A stretch of DNA of 64,000 nucleotides from Bradyrhizobium sp. Ce-3 (GTDB taxonomy: Bacteria > Pseudomonadota > Alphaproteobacteria > Rhizobiales > Xanthobacteraceae): contig NZ_BQUV01000002.1 in assembly GCF_022835695.1 (NCBI RefSeq), positions 186,001 to 250,000 of the forward strand, read 5' to 3'. Positions 42,007-52,570 of this stretch are shown here, piece by piece. The position numbers and the translations under genes are program-made. Numbering within the stretch: position 1 is the stretch's first letter; each line of letters begins with the position of its first letter. The notes under the pieces are model-generated. The model searched no databases. It worked only from the letters and a program-made list of their open reading frames with translations, and was not told the DNA's origin.

Positions 42007-44298
42007 ATGGCGTATCGACGCCGCAGTTCCATCCAGATGCAGGCTGCAACCGAAACGGTCGCGGTGGCGCCGGCGTCGTCCACGGCGGAGAGGCCGGCCA
42101 AGCCGCGGACGCGCATGATGCGACAATATGACCTCGTCGAGCGCGTCCGCTCCTATAACCCCGATACCAACGAAGACCTGCTCAACCGCGCCTATGTCTA
42201 CGCCATGAAGGCGCACGGCACCCAGACCCGCGCCTCCGGCGATCCGTACTTCTCGCATCCGCTCGAGGTCGCCGCGATCCTCACCAACCTCAAGCTCGAC
42301 GATGCCACGATCGTGGCCGCGCTGCTGCACGACACGATCGAGGACACCGAGGCGACGCGGGCCGAGATCGACAATGTGTTCGGCCACGAGATCGGCGCGC
42401 TGGTCGAGGGCCTGACCAAGCTGAAGCGGCTGGAGCTGGTGTCGCGCGAGGCCAAGCAGGCCGAGAATCTGCGCAAGCTGCTGCTTGCGATCGCCGACGA
42501 CGTCCGCGTGCTGCTGATCAAGCTCGCCGACCGCCTGCACAACATGCGGACCATGGAGTTCATGCCGCCGGCCTCGCGCCGCCGCATCGCCGATGAGACG
42601 CTGGATATCTATGCGCCGCTGGCCGGCCGCATGGGTATGCAGGAGATGCGCGAGGAGCTCGAGGACTTGTCGTTCTTCGTGCTCGATCCCGAGGCCTACG
42701 CGGTGGTCCAGCAGCGGCTCGATTCACTGGCCGAGCGCAACCGCAATCTGATCGGCGAGATCGAGACCCAGCTCTCCAAGAACCTGCAGAAGAACGGCAT
42801 CACCGCGCGGGTGTTCGGCCGCCGCAAGCAGCCGTTTTCGATCTGGACCAAGATGGAGCGCAAGTCGGTCGGCTTCGAGCAGCTGTCGGACATCTACGGC
42901 TTCCGCGTCATCCTCGACGATGTCGGCGCCTGCTACCGCGCGCTCGGCATCGTGCACACCACCTGGCCGGTGGTGCCCGGCCGCTTCAAGGACTACATCT
43001 CGACCCCGAAGCAGAACGACTACCGGTCGATCCACACCACCGTGATCGGCCCGGGCAAGCAGCGCGTCGAGCTGCAGATCCGCACCGAGGAGATGAACCA
43101 GATCGCCGAGTTCGGTATCGCCGCGCACGCCTTCTACAAGGAGGGGGCGGGCTCGCCGCACGAACGGTTGAAGCACGAGTCCAACGCCTTCGCCTGGCTG
43201 CGCCACACCATCGGCATCCTCTCGGAGAGCTCCAATCCGGAAGAGTTCCTCGAGCACACCAAGCTCGAGCTGTTCCACGACCAGGTGTTCTGCTTCACCC
43301 CGAAGGGCAAGCTGATCGCACTGCCGCGCAATGCCAACGTGATCGATTTCGCCTATGCCGTGCACACCGGTGTCGGCAACAGCGCGGTCGGCTGCAAGAT
43401 CAACGGCAAGTTCGCGCCGCTGTCCTCCGAGCTGCAGAACGGCGACGAGGTCGAGGTCTTGACCTCGAAGGCGCAGTCGGCGCCGCCGTCGGCCTGGGAA
43501 GCGCTTGCCCGCACCGGCAAGGCGCGTGCCGCGATCCGCCGCGCCACCCGCGATGCGGTGCGCGACCAGTACGCCGGGCTCGGCCGCCGCATCGTCGACC
43601 GCCTGTTTGCCCGCGCCAAGATCGAATATGCCGACGACAAGCTGAAGGGTGCATTGCCGCGGCTCGCGCGCACCTCGATCGAGGAGGTGATGGCCTCGGT
43701 CGGACGCGGCGAGATCAAGGCCTCCGACGTCGCGCGTGCGATGTATCCCGACTACAAGGAAGAGCGGCTGGTGCGCTACGGCGCCAAGAAGGGGCTCGCC
43801 GCCAAGCTGAAGACGCAGAACCCGCCGCATCCGGCGCGCGCTACCTCGGTGATCCCGGTGCGCGGCATCAATTCCGAATTGCCGGTGAAGTTCGCGCCGA
43901 ACGGCGGCGCGGTGCCGGGCGACCGCATCGTCGGCATCGTCACGCCGGGCGAGGGGATCACGATCTATCCGATCCAGTCGCCGGCGCTGAAGGACTTCGA
44001 GGAGGAGCCGGAGCGCTGGCTCGACGTCCGCTGGGACATCGACGAGACCATGCCGCAGCGCTTTCCGGCGCGCATCCTGGTCCACAATGTCAACGAGCCC
44101 GGCAGCCTCGCCCAGATCGCGACCGTGATCGCCGAGCACGACGGCAATATCGACAACATCCACATGTCGCGCCAGTCACCGGATTTCACGGAGCTGACCA
44201 TCGATCTTGAGGTCTATGACCTCAAGCATCTGCTCGCTATCATCGCCCAGTTGCGCGCCAAGGCCGTGGTCGCGAAGGTCGAGCGTGTCAACGGCTGA
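42007..44298 (+). CDS. rsh: Bifunctional (p)ppGpp synthetase/hydrolase RelA/SpoT homologue
   Basis: The 763-residue enzyme has in order an HD hydrolase domain (FSHPLEVAAIL, ALLHDTIEDTEAT intact), a synthetase domain (FGRRKQPFSIWTKMERK, DIYGFRVILDD, YRSIHTTVIGP), a TGS domain (VFCFTPKGKLIALPRNANVI) and a C-terminal ACT domain (FPARILVHNVNEPGSLAQIA). Both active sites look intact, so it makes and degrades ppGpp, the stringent-response alarmone. It is probably the only long RSH, as is usual in alphaproteobacteria. Confidence 0.96.
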   Translation: MAYRRRSSIQMQAATETVAVAPASSTAERPAKPRTRMMRQYDLVERVRSYNPDTNEDLLNRAYVYAMKAHGTQTRASGDPYFSHPLEVAAILTNLKLDDATIVAALLHDTIEDTEATRAEIDNVFGHEIGALVEGLTKLKRLELVSREAKQAENLRKLLLAIADDVRVLLIKLADRLHNMRTMEFMPPASRRRIADETLDIYAPLAGRMGMQEMREELEDLSFFVLDPEAYAVVQQRLDSLAERNRNLIGEIETQLSKNLQKNGITARVFGRRKQPFSIWTKMERKSVGFEQLSDIYGFRVILDDVGACYRALGIVHTTWPVVPGRFKDYISTPKQNDYRSIHTTVIGPGKQRVELQIRTEEMNQIAEFGIAAHAFYKEGAGSPHERLKHESNAFAWLRHTIGILSESSNPEEFLEHTKLELFHDQVFCFTPKGKLIALPRNANVIDFAYAVHTGVGNSAVGCKINGKFAPLSSELQNGDEVEVLTSKAQSAPPSAWEALARTGKARAAIRRATRDAVRDQYAGLGRRIVDRLFARAKIEYADDKLKGALPRLARTSIEEVMASVGRGEIKASDVARAMYPDYKEERLVRYGAKKGLAAKLKTQNPPHPARATSVIPVRGINSELPVKFAPNGGAVPGDRIVGIVTPGEGITIYPIQSPALKDFEEEPERWLDVRWDIDETMPQRFPARILVHNVNEPGSLAQIATVIAEHDGNIDNIHMSRQSPDFTELTIDLEVYDLKHLLAIIAQLRAKAVVAKVERVNG

Positions 44299-44373
44299 AG
44301 ATGGCGCGCGTGCGATGCCGTTCTCCGGACGGCTATGCTCGCGCAGGACAGGTTAGGTTTGCAGGTTAGAGAC

Positions 44374-45135
44374 ATGTCAAAGGCTCCTCCGCTCCGTCTC
44401 GGTATCAATGTCGATCACGTCGCGACCCTGCGCAATGCGCGGGGCGGGGCGCGACCCGATCCGGTGCGGCTGGCGCTTGCCGCGATCGCGGCGGGCGCCG
44501 ACGGCATCACCGCGCATTTACGCGAGGATCGCCGTCACATCCGCGACGAGGACATGGCGCGGCTGAAGGCCGAGATCTCCAAGCCGCTGAATTTCGAGAT
44601 GGCAGCGACCGACGACATGCTGCGGATATCGCTCGCCACCAAGCCGCACGCGGTTTGCCTGGTGCCGGAGCGGCGCCAGGAGCTCACCACCGAAGGCGGC
44701 CTCGATGTGGTCGGTCAGCACAATGCGCTGGCGCCGTTCATCGCGCGGCTCAATGATGCCGGCATCCGGGTCTCGCTGTTCATCGCCGCCGATCCCAGAC
44801 AGATCGAGATGGCCGCGAAGCTGAAGGCGCCCGTGATCGAGATCCACACCGGCGGCTGGTGCGACGCCGTGGTCGACGGCCACACGGACAAGGCCGAGGC
44901 CGAGTGGACGCGCATCGTGGCCGGCGCAAGGCTCGCGCAGGCGGCCGGGCTCGAGGTCCATGCCGGCCACGGGCTCGACTATGAGACCGCGGAGACGATC
45001 TCCGCGCTGCCCGAAATCCGCGAGCTGAACATCGGCTATTTCATGATGGGCGAGGCGCTGTTCGTCGGCATCGCGGAGACGGTGCGCGAGATGCGTGCGG
45101 CGATGGACCGCGGCCGCGCCAAGGCGGAAGGCTGA
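44374..45135 (+). CDS. pdxJ: Pyridoxine 5'-phosphate synthase
   Basis: The 253-residue TIM-barrel enzyme makes vitamin B6 phosphate from 1-deoxyxylulose-5-phosphate and 3-amino-1-hydroxyacetone phosphate. It begins [19 protein letters not shown] and contains [34 protein letters not shown] and [11 protein letters not shown]. The ATG at 44374 gives the family N-terminus. The acpS gene follows 8 nt after its stop. Confidence 0.97.
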   Translation: MSKAPPLRLGINVDHVATLRNARGGARPDPVRLALAAIAAGADGITAHLREDRRHIRDEDMARLKAEISKPLNFEMAATDDMLRISLATKPHAVCLVPERRQELTTEGGLDVVGQHNALAPFIARLNDAGIRVSLFIAADPRQIEMAAKLKAPVIEIHTGGWCDAVVDGHTDKAEAEWTRIVAGARLAQAAGLEVHAGHGLDYETAETISALPEIRELNIGYFMMGEALFVGIAETVREMRAAMDRGRAKAEG

Positions 45136-45143
45136 GGTCGGGC

Positions 45144-45560
45144 ATGATCATCGGCATCGGCTCCGACCTGATCGACATCACCAGGATTGCGAAGGTGATC
45201 GAGCGCCATGGCGAGCGGTTCCTCGATCGCATCTTCACCGACGCCGAGCGCGCCAAGGCGATGCGCCGTGCCAACAACGAGAAGATGGTGGTCGCGACCT
45301 ACGCCAAGCGGTTCGCGGCGAAGGAGGCCTGCTCCAAGGCGCTCGGCACCGGTATCCGGCGCGGGGTGTGGTGGAAGGACATGGGGGTCGTGAACCTGCC
45401 GGGCGGACGGCCGTCGATGCGGCTGTCCGGCGGGGCGCTGGCCCGGCTCCAGGAGCTGACGCCCGAGGGGATGCAGGCGCAGATCGACCTCTCGATCACG
45501 GACGATTGGCCGCTGGCGCAGGCCTTCGTCATAATTTCGGCGGTTGCTCCCGCCAGATGA
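45144..45560 (+). CDS. acpS: Holo-(acyl-carrier-protein) synthase
   Basis: The 138-residue AcpS transfers 4'-phosphopantetheine from CoA to acyl carrier protein, enabling fatty acid synthesis. It shows [20 protein letters not shown] and [16 protein letters not shown], the metal- and CoA-binding motifs. It lies 8 nt after pdxJ, so both are likely on one transcript. Confidence 0.97.
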   Translation: MIIGIGSDLIDITRIAKVIERHGERFLDRIFTDAERAKAMRRANNEKMVVATYAKRFAAKEACSKALGTGIRRGVWWKDMGVVNLPGGRPSMRLSGGALARLQELTPEGMQAQIDLSITDDWPLAQAFVIISAVAPAR

Positions 45561-45844
45561 ACGGTCGGCGCCGGAATCTGCCAGAAAACTCCAGCAAACT
45601 AAAAAATCATTGACATTTCAATGAATTGCGAAGTTTTGAGGCGGCGATTGATTGCGCCCCTGCGAACAACCGTCTAAAACGCCGCAGGGTATATCGAACG
45701 AGACGCCGATTCCGGGTTTAGGCCGGAATTTGCCCTCAAGATCAGAATCAAGGCCATTTTCCTCACGCGAAGGCCGAACGCTTCGCGCGAAGAGAACGTT
45801 CTGCCACCGCGTGGGCATCAAGGTCCATGGGAATTGGGAAAGCA

Positions 45845-46606
45845 ATGAGCGTGACCACCGGGACCAAATCTGAAAGCGGCTTGGGCGAGACCATCCGCGT
45901 CGTCATCCATGCCCTTCTGATCGCGCTCGTCATCCGCACTTTCCTGTTCCAGCCCTTCAACATCCCCTCCGGGTCGATGAAGGCGACGCTCCTGGTCGGC
46001 GACTACCTGTTCGTCTCGAAATACTCCTACGGCTACAGCCACTATTCGATTCCGTTCTCGCCGAACATTTTCTCCGGACGCATCTTCGGCTCGGAGCCGA
46101 ACCGCGGCGATATCGTGGTGTTTCGCCTGCCGCGCGACGACTCCACCGACTATATCAAGCGCGTCATCGGGCTGCCGGGCGACCGCATCGAGGTCAGGAA
46201 CGGATTGCTCTACATCAACGACGAGCCGATCAAGCGGGAGCGGCTGAGCGACTTCGTCGGCGAGGACCCTTGCGGCTCGGGAGATGCCGCCACCCACGTC
46301 AAGCGCTGGAAGGAGACGCTGCCGAACGGCGTCAGCTATGAGTCGCTGGACTGCACCGACAACAGCTACATGGACAACACCATCGTCTACACCGTTCCGC
46401 CCGGGCATTTCTTCATGATGGGCGACAACCGCGACAATTCCACCGACAGCCGCTTCCTGTCGCAGGTCGGCTACGTTCCGTTCGAGAACATCATCGGGCG
46501 CGCCCAGATGATCTTCTTCTCGATCGCCGAGGGCGAGCAGGCCTGGATGATCTGGCGCTGGCCGTTCGCGGTGCGGTGGAATCGCCTATTCTCCATCGTG
46601 CGATGA
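45845..46606 (+). CDS. lepB: Signal peptidase I
   Basis: The 253-residue membrane enzyme cleaves export signal peptides. After one N-terminal membrane segment (VVIHALLIALVIRTFLFQPF) comes the catalytic serine in IPSGSMKATLLVGD, the lysine in YIKRVIGLPGDRIEV, and box E GDNRDNSTDSR. I use the ATG at 45845; an ATG at 45827 is also possible. The rnc ATG overlaps its stop codon (ATGA). Confidence 0.96.
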   Translation: MSVTTGTKSESGLGETIRVVIHALLIALVIRTFLFQPFNIPSGSMKATLLVGDYLFVSKYSYGYSHYSIPFSPNIFSGRIFGSEPNRGDIVVFRLPRDDSTDYIKRVIGLPGDRIEVRNGLLYINDEPIKRERLSDFVGEDPCGSGDAATHVKRWKETLPNGVSYESLDCTDNSYMDNTIVYTVPPGHFFMMGDNRDNSTDSRFLSQVGYVPFENIIGRAQMIFFSIAEGEQAWMIWRWPFAVRWNRLFSIVR

Positions 46607-47424
46607 ACGACGACACCGCAGCCATCAACGATCAAGCGCCCGCCGGCGAGCCGAGCCAGACGCCAGCCGCCGACAGCACAGCCGCGCCGAAGAAACGGCG
46701 CAGCAAGGCGGTCAAGGCCGCCGAGGCGAAGGCCGCGATCGCCGGCACCGAGGCGCGGATCGGGTATACGTTCTCTGACGCTGCACTGTTGACCACCGCG
46801 TTCACCCACGTCTCCGCGCTGAAGCCCGCGACCCGCAACCGCGCCGACAGCTACCAGCGGCTCGAATTCCTCGGCGACCACGTGCTCGGGTTGATCGTGT
46901 CCGACATGCTGTTCCGGGCGTTTCCGAAGGCCGACGAGGGCGAATTGTCGAAGCGGCTCGCCGACCTCGTGCGCAAGGAGAGCTGCGCCGACGTCGCCAA
47001 GTCGCTCGGCCTGCTCGAGGACATCAAGCTCGGCATGGTGAAGGCGGTCGAGGGCGCGCGGCTGCGCAAGTCGGTGCTCGGCGACATCTGCGAGGCGGTG
47101 ATCGGGGCGATCTTCCTCGACGGCGGCTATGAGGCGGCGCGCCAGTTCGTCGAGCGCAACTGGACCGAACGGATGCATAAGCTGCGCCGGCCGCTGCGCG
47201 ATCCCAAGACCGTGCTGCAGGAATGGGCGCAGGGCAAGGGATTGCCGACGCCGGTCTATCGCGAGGTCGAACGCACCGGCCCGCACCACGATCCGCAATT
47301 CCGCGTTGCGGTTGACCTGCCGGGCCTGGCCTCCGCCGAAGGCCTCGGCGGCAACAAGCGCGCGGCAGAGAAGGCAGCAGCATCCGCGATGATCGAGCGT
47401 GAAGGCGTCGGCACCAATGACTGA
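46603..47424 (+). CDS. rnc: Ribonuclease III
   Basis: The 273-residue enzyme cuts double-stranded RNA, including rRNA precursors. It has a Lys/Ala-rich N-terminal extension (KKRRSKAVKAAEAK), the nuclease signature YQRLEFLGDHVLGLIVSD (His where Arg is common), the second acidic motif LGDICEAVIGAIFLDGG and a C-terminal dsRNA-binding domain (DPKTVLQEWAQGKGLPTP). It overlaps lepB by 4 nt and era by 8 nt, so lepB-rnc-era is one operon. Confidence 0.96.
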   Translation: MNDDTAAINDQAPAGEPSQTPAADSTAAPKKRRSKAVKAAEAKAAIAGTEARIGYTFSDAALLTTAFTHVSALKPATRNRADSYQRLEFLGDHVLGLIVSDMLFRAFPKADEGELSKRLADLVRKESCADVAKSLGLLEDIKLGMVKAVEGARLRKSVLGDICEAVIGAIFLDGGYEAARQFVERNWTERMHKLRRPLRDPKTVLQEWAQGKGLPTPVYREVERTGPHHDPQFRVAVDLPGLASAEGLGGNKRAAEKAAASAMIEREGVGTND

Positions 47425-48340
47425 CGAGGCCAAAGGGCAGGGGGATGCGACACGCTGTGGCTTCGTCGCGCTGATCGGTGCGCCCAATGTCGGCAAGTCG
47501 ACGCTGGTCAACGCGCTGGTGGGCTCCAAGGTCACCATCGTATCGCGCAAGGTGCAGACCACGCGCGCGCTGATCCGCGGCATCGTGATCGAGGGCAACG
47601 CGCAGATCATCCTGGTCGACACGCCCGGCATCTTCGCGCCGCGGCGCCGGCTCGACCGCGCCATGGTGTCGACCGCCTGGAGCGGCGCCCACGACGCCGA
47701 TCTCGTCTGCGTGCTGCTCGACGCCAAGTCGGGCATCGACGAGGAGGCCAACGCGATCCTGGCCAAGCTCGAGACCGTCGCGCATCCGAAGATCCTGGTG
47801 CTGAACAAGGTCGACCTCGTGCAGCGCGAGAAGCTCCTGGCGCTGGCGCAGGCCGCCAACGAGCGGATGCGCTTCGAGCATACGTTCATGATTTCGGCGC
47901 TGTCGGGCGACGGCGTTGCCGATCTGCGCGAGACGTTGGCGACAATGGTGCCGGCGGGACCGTTCCACTATCCCGAGGACCAGATGTCGGATGCGCCGAT
48001 GCGGCATCTGGCCGCCGAGATCACCCGCGAGAAGATCTACAGCCATCTGCATCAGGAATTGCCGTACCAGTCGACGGTCGAGACCGACAGCTGGACCGAT
48101 CGCAAGGACAAGTCGATCCGCATCGAGCAGACGATCTTTGTCGAGCGCGAGAGCCAGCGCAAGATCGTGCTCGGCAAGGGCGGCGCGACCATCAAGTCGA
48201 TCGGTGCGCAGGCGCGTGCCGAGATCGCCGAGATCATGGGCGTGCCGGTGCATCTGTTCCTGTTCGTCAAGGTGCGCGAGAACTGGGGCGACGATCCCGA
48301 CCGCTACAAGGAAATGGGACTGGACTTCCCCAAGGAATAG
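47417..48340 (+). CDS. era: GTPase Era
   Basis: The 307-residue GTPase has P-loop GAPNVGKSTLVN, switch and G3 VDTPGIF, G4 LNKVDLV and the C-terminal KH domain (VERESQRKIVLGKGGATIKSIG) that binds the 16S rRNA 3' end for 30S maturation. The ATG at 47417 lies within the end of rnc; a GTG at 47399 is less likely. Confidence 0.97.
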   Translation: MTDEAKGQGDATRCGFVALIGAPNVGKSTLVNALVGSKVTIVSRKVQTTRALIRGIVIEGNAQIILVDTPGIFAPRRRLDRAMVSTAWSGAHDADLVCVLLDAKSGIDEEANAILAKLETVAHPKILVLNKVDLVQREKLLALAQAANERMRFEHTFMISALSGDGVADLRETLATMVPAGPFHYPEDQMSDAPMRHLAAEITREKIYSHLHQELPYQSTVETDSWTDRKDKSIRIEQTIFVERESQRKIVLGKGGATIKSIGAQARAEIAEIMGVPVHLFLFVKVRENWGDDPDRYKEMGLDFPKE

Positions 48341-48353
48341 AGCTGGCGTCGCA

Positions 48354-48734
48354 ATGAACGTGCCCAGGAATGTGCTGTGGTTTGAGGTGCTGCTCTATCT
48401 GTCGCTGACGCTCGACGCGCTGTCGGTGGCGTTCCAGGACCGCACGCCGACCTTCGAGCGAACCGAGCAGATGATCACGGGCGAGACCCTGACGGCCGGC
48501 TGCATGATCCTGCTGCTGGTGTACTTCGTCAGGCTCGCCGCGCAGCACCGCAAGAACTGGCCGCGCTGGGCGCTCGCCGCGATGCTGGTGCTGTCGGTGA
48601 TCTCGCTGGTGCAGGTGATCGGCGTAAAGGGCCTGGAGATCGACAGCGCCATCGAGGTGGTGTCCTGCATCCTGACCGCGGCCGGGCTGTACTATTCCTT
48701 CACCGGCGATGCGCAGGGCTGGTTCAACGCGTAA
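48354..48734 (+). CDS. Hypothetical four-helix membrane protein after era
   Basis: The 126-residue protein starts 13 nt after the era stop. It has about four hydrophobic segments (VLWFEVLLYLSLTLDALSVA, AGCMILLLVYFVRLAA, WALAAMLVLSVISLVQVIGV and SCILTAAGLYYSF). No family is recognised. Position suggests it belongs to the era transcript. Confidence 0.75.
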   Translation: MNVPRNVLWFEVLLYLSLTLDALSVAFQDRTPTFERTEQMITGETLTAGCMILLLVYFVRLAAQHRKNWPRWALAAMLVLSVISLVQVIGVKGLEIDSAIEVVSCILTAAGLYYSFTGDAQGWFNA

Positions 48735-48959
48735 GGGGCGGTGTCACCTACGAACGGTAGGGGCGCGCTGCCAAAATATCGAAAACAACCCCATGCACAG
48801 TAGCTGGTGGCGGCGGGCGGCGCGGCCAAGCACCTTGACACGTCGGGCAACTCAGGGGTACATTTCCAATATTCCGAAATTGTACAAGTGCCCACCGCCC
48901 GTCGGCATGACGGCGTATGATGACTGCGCGGTGCGCTGGAATCCTGTAGTCTCCGTTTC

Positions 48960-49709
48960 ATGGAATGGACCGATGAAGGCATCGTGCTGGGCGTGCGCCG
49001 GCATGGCGAATCCTCCGCCATCGTCGAGCTGTTGACGCGCGAGCACGGCCGGCATCTCGGCCTGGTGCGCGGCGGCGCCAGTTCGCGGATGCGGCCGCTG
49101 CTGCAGCCCGGCAACAGCGTCACCGCGGTGTGGCGCGCGCGGCTCGACGAGCATCTCGGCATGTACGCGCTGGAAGGCACCCGGCTGCGTGCGGCCACGC
49201 TGCTCGCCTCGGCGCACGCCGTCTACGGCGTGACGCATCTGGCGGCGCTGGCCCGGCTGCTGCCGGAGCGCGATCCGCATGAGGACATCTACGAGATGCT
49301 CATCGGCACGCTCGACGATTTCGAGGACAGCGGCGTTGCCGCCGTGCATCTGATCCGGTTCGAGTTGGCGATGCTGACCGAGCTCGGCTTCGGGCTCGAC
49401 CTCGACAACTGCGCGGCCAGCGGGGAGACCACCGATCTGATCTACGTGTCGCCGAAGTCCGGCGGCGCGGTGTCCCGCACCGCCGGCGAGCCGTGGCGCG
49501 ATCGGCTGTTGCCGTTGCCGGCGTTCCTGCGCGAAGGCGAGGGCGGCGCCAACAACTGGTCGGAACAGGACCTGCTCGACGGTTTCCAGATCACTGGCCT
49601 GTTCCTGCTTCGCCACGTGCTGGAGCCGCGCGGTCAGGGCCATTCCGACGCCCGCGACGGATTTATCAACGCCGTGGCCAGGCGGCGAAGCCGGCTGGCA
49701 GGGACGTGA
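48960..49709 (+). CDS. recO: DNA repair protein RecO
   Basis: The 249-residue RecO loads RecA on single-stranded-binding-protein-coated DNA. It begins [21 protein letters not shown], the usual OB-fold start, with [26 protein letters not shown] and the helical [16 protein letters not shown] with [21 protein letters not shown] (zinc-finger region reduced). It stands 225 nt after the previous gene. Confidence 0.95.
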   Translation: MEWTDEGIVLGVRRHGESSAIVELLTREHGRHLGLVRGGASSRMRPLLQPGNSVTAVWRARLDEHLGMYALEGTRLRAATLLASAHAVYGVTHLAALARLLPERDPHEDIYEMLIGTLDDFEDSGVAAVHLIRFELAMLTELGFGLDLDNCAASGETTDLIYVSPKSGGAVSRTAGEPWRDRLLPLPAFLREGEGGANNWSEQDLLDGFQITGLFLLRHVLEPRGQGHSDARDGFINAVARRRSRLAGT

Positions 49710-49802
49710 GTTGATGCCGGCGCCCCTGTCATGCATCGGGCACAGGAACGAATTCGCGTTGTGGCGCGTTTCGGCCCCAGTGGTTCCATCGATGGGCGAC
49801 CG

Positions 49803-50060
49803 ATGTTTCTGCGGGGAATTATTATTTCAGCGGCGTTGCTGACGCTGCCGCCGGACGCAACGGCCGGCGAACAGGGAGGCGTGCTGCGTCGCGTCTCCTG
49901 CACGGTGGTTCGCTACTATGTCGCGAGGTACTCGGCCGCGGCGGCCGAAAGCTGGGCAAGAGCCCATGGTGCCACCGACGCCGAGATCGATACTGCCCGC
50001 CATTGCCTTAAGGAGGCTCCGGCCAGGACGGTGCGGGCGGCCAACCAGGCCGCGCCATAA
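49803..50060 (+). CDS. Small exported hypothetical protein before parC
   Basis: The 85-residue protein starts MFLRGIIISAALLTLPPDAT with a signal peptide and a mature part of about 65 residues (VSCTVVRYYVARYSAAAAES and ARAHGATDAEIDTARHCLK), including two cysteines. An upstream start at 49731 is possible, but the signal peptide supports this one. Unknown function. Confidence 0.6.
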   Translation: MFLRGIIISAALLTLPPDATAGEQGGVLRRVSCTVVRYYVARYSAAAAESWARAHGATDAEIDTARHCLKEAPARTVRAANQAAP

Positions 50061-50141
50061 CTGAGCGAATCAGGTGAATCGGCGGGCGTTTGAGGTGATT
50101 CGTGGCTTGCCCGATTCACCGCCAAGGTTTAACGCCTCCCC

Positions 50142-52397
50142 ATGGGAAAACGACAGGTACCGCCGGAAAAGCCGGCCGAGATTCACGAGGTGCCGCTGCG
50201 CGACGCGCTCGAGGAGCGCTATCTCGCCTATGCGCTCTCGACCATCATGCATCGTGCGCTGCCGGATGCCCGCGACGGGCTGAAGCCGGTGCATCGCCGC
50301 ATCCTCTACGGCATGGATTTGCTCGGGCTCGACCCGCGCGCCGCATTCAAGAAGTCGGCCAAGATCGTCGGCGACGTGATGGGCTCGTTCCATCCGCATG
50401 GCGACCAGGCGATCTATGACGCCATGGTGCGCCTGGCGCAGGATTTCTCCTCGCGCTATCCGCTGGTCGACGGCCAGGGCAATTTCGGCAATATCGACGG
50501 CGATAATCCGGCCGCCTACCGCTACACCGAAGCGCGCATGACCGAGGTCGCGCGGCTTTTGCTCGATGGTATCGACGAGGACGGGGTTGAATTCCGCCTC
50601 AATTACGACGGCCAGACCAAAGAGCCAGTGGTGCTGCCGGGCGGTTTCCCGAATCTGCTCGCCAACGGCGCGCAGGGCATCGCGGTCGGCATGGCGACCT
50701 CGATCCCGCCGCACAACGCCGCCGAGCTCTGCGACGCCGCGCTGCATTTGATCGAGAAGCCCGACGCCAAGTCGAAGGCGCTTCTCAAGTGGGTCAAGGG
50801 TCCGGACTTCCCGACCGGCGGCATCGTCGTCGATTCCAAGGAATCGATCATCGAGGCCTACACCACCGGCCGCGGCTCGTTCCGCACCCGCTCGCGCTGG
50901 ACCCAGGAAGAGGGCGCGCGCGGCACCTGGGTGATCGTCGTCACCGAGATTCCGTGGCTGGTGCAGAAGTCGCGGATCGTCGAGAAGATCGCCGAACTCA
51001 TCAACGAGAAGAAGCTGCCGCTGGTCGCCGACGTCCGCGACGAGTCGGCCGAGGACGTCCGGCTCGTGATCGAGCCGAAATCGCGCACCGTCGATCCCGC
51101 GCTGATGATGGAATCGCTGTTCCGGCTGACGGAGCTGGAAAGCAAGATCTCGCTGAATCTGAACGTGCTGATCAAGGGCCGTATCCCGAAGGTGGTCGGC
51201 CTTGCCGAGTGCCTGCGCGAATGGCTCGACCATCTGCGCGACGTGCTGGTCCGCCGTTCGAATTTCCGCAAGACGCAGATCGAGCACCGGCTGGAGGTGC
51301 TGGGCGGCCACCTCGTCGCCTTTCTGAACCTCGACAAGGTGATCAAGATCATCCGCACCGAGGACGAGCCGAAGCCGGTCTTGATCAAGACCTTCAAGCT
51401 CACGGAGATCCAGGCCGAAGCCATCCTCAACATGCGCCTGCGCAATTTGCGCCGCCTGGAGGAGATGGAGATCCGCACCGAGGACAAGGATCTTCGCAAG
51501 GAGCTGAAGGGCATCGAGGGTCTGCTCGGCTCCGAGACCGAGCAATGGGCCAAGGTCGGCGACCAGGTCCGCAAGGTGCGCGACATCTTCGGGCCCAAGA
51601 CGCCGCTCGGCAAGCGCCGCACCACCTTCGCCGATGCGCCGGAGCATGATCTTGCGGCGATCGAGGAGGCGCTGGTCGAGCGCGAGCCGTGCACCGTCGT
51701 GATCTCCGAGAAGGGCTGGGTGCGGACGCTGAAGGGCCATGTCGAGGATCTCTCCGGGCTCGCCTTCAAGACCGACGACAAGCTCGAGCACTCGTTCTTT
51801 GCCGAGACCACCTCGAAACTGCTGCTGTTCGCGACCAACGGCAAGTTCTACTCGCTCGACGTCGCAAAGCTGCCGGGTGGCCGCGGCCATGGTGAGCCGA
51901 TCCGCATGTTCATCGACCTCGAGCAGGACGCCGCGATCATCTCGCTGTTCGTCAACAAGGGCGAGCGCAAGTTCCTGATCGCGAGCAGCGAGGGCCAGGG
52001 TTTCGTCGTCAAGGAAGAGGACTGCGTCGGCAATACCCGCAAGGGCAAGCAGGTGCTCAATGTCGAGATGCCGAACGAGGCCCGCGCGATCACGACGGTG
52101 AATGGCGACACCGTCGCCGTGATCGGCACCAACCACAAGATGGTGCTGTTCGGCCTCGACCAGGTGCCGGAGATGGCGCGCGGCCGCGGCGTGCGGCTGC
52201 AGAAATACACCAGCTCGGAACTGTCCGACGTTGCGGTGTTCGATGCCAAGGCCGGCCTGACCTGGAGGGATTCCGCCGGCCGCGAGCACAGCATGACCAT
52301 GAAGGAACTGGCCGACTGGCGCGGCAACCGCGCCGACGCCGGCCGGCTCGCCCATGGCTTGCCGAAGTCGAACAAGTTCAATCGCGGCGTGGAGTAG
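50142..52397 (+). CDS. parC: DNA topoisomerase IV subunit A
   Basis: The 751-residue subunit cuts and rejoins DNA to separate replicated chromosomes, with ParE. It shows [40 protein letters not shown] (quinolone region) and catalytic tyrosine in [18 protein letters not shown], then the C-terminal beta-propeller. ParC rather than GyrA is supported by length and the start [20 protein letters not shown]. The context is recO upstream. Confidence 0.96.
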   Translation: MGKRQVPPEKPAEIHEVPLRDALEERYLAYALSTIMHRALPDARDGLKPVHRRILYGMDLLGLDPRAAFKKSAKIVGDVMGSFHPHGDQAIYDAMVRLAQDFSSRYPLVDGQGNFGNIDGDNPAAYRYTEARMTEVARLLLDGIDEDGVEFRLNYDGQTKEPVVLPGGFPNLLANGAQGIAVGMATSIPPHNAAELCDAALHLIEKPDAKSKALLKWVKGPDFPTGGIVVDSKESIIEAYTTGRGSFRTRSRWTQEEGARGTWVIVVTEIPWLVQKSRIVEKIAELINEKKLPLVADVRDESAEDVRLVIEPKSRTVDPALMMESLFRLTELESKISLNLNVLIKGRIPKVVGLAECLREWLDHLRDVLVRRSNFRKTQIEHRLEVLGGHLVAFLNLDKVIKIIRTEDEPKPVLIKTFKLTEIQAEAILNMRLRNLRRLEEMEIRTEDKDLRKELKGIEGLLGSETEQWAKVGDQVRKVRDIFGPKTPLGKRRTTFADAPEHDLAAIEEALVEREPCTVVISEKGWVRTLKGHVEDLSGLAFKTDDKLEHSFFAETTSKLLLFATNGKFYSLDVAKLPGGRGHGEPIRMFIDLEQDAAIISLFVNKGERKFLIASSEGQGFVVKEEDCVGNTRKGKQVLNVEMPNEARAITTVNGDTVAVIGTNHKMVLFGLDQVPEMARGRGVRLQKYTSSELSDVAVFDAKAGLTWRDSAGREHSMTMKELADWRGNRADAGRLAHGLPKSNKFNRGVE

Positions 52398-52404
52398 CGG
52401 AATT

Positions 52405-52490
52405 GTAGCCCGGATGCAGCGAAGCGAAATCCGGGACCGCCGTCGCGTTTGGCAAAAATCCCGGATTGCGCTGCGCTCCATCCGGGCTAC
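52405..52490. repeat. Extragenic palindrome GTAGCCCGGATG...CATCCGGGCTAC, copy 2
   Basis: Ends GTAGCCCGGATGCAGCGAAG and TCCATCCGGGCTAC are inverted over 86 bp; inner arms AATCCGGGA and TCCCGGATT pair. Same family as 11071-11154, with a different centre. Confidence 0.85.
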
Positions 52491-52570
52491 GGGGCCTTCC
52501 CGCGCGGTGTGATAGTATCCACATTTCCGCGCGCTATAACCGTCGCCGACGATCTCGGGCGACGGTTGCC

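Noticed and set aside
44206-44230. Inverted repeat TTGAGGTC-tat-GACCTCAA
   Set aside because: It lies inside the rsh coding region (residues LEVYDLK) and is explained by codons.
45561-45844. Possible promoter TTGACA and inverted repeat ATTCCGG...CCGGAAT before lepB
   Set aside because: The -35 match has no convincing -10 and the inverted repeat is short; kept only as a note on the 284-nt gap.
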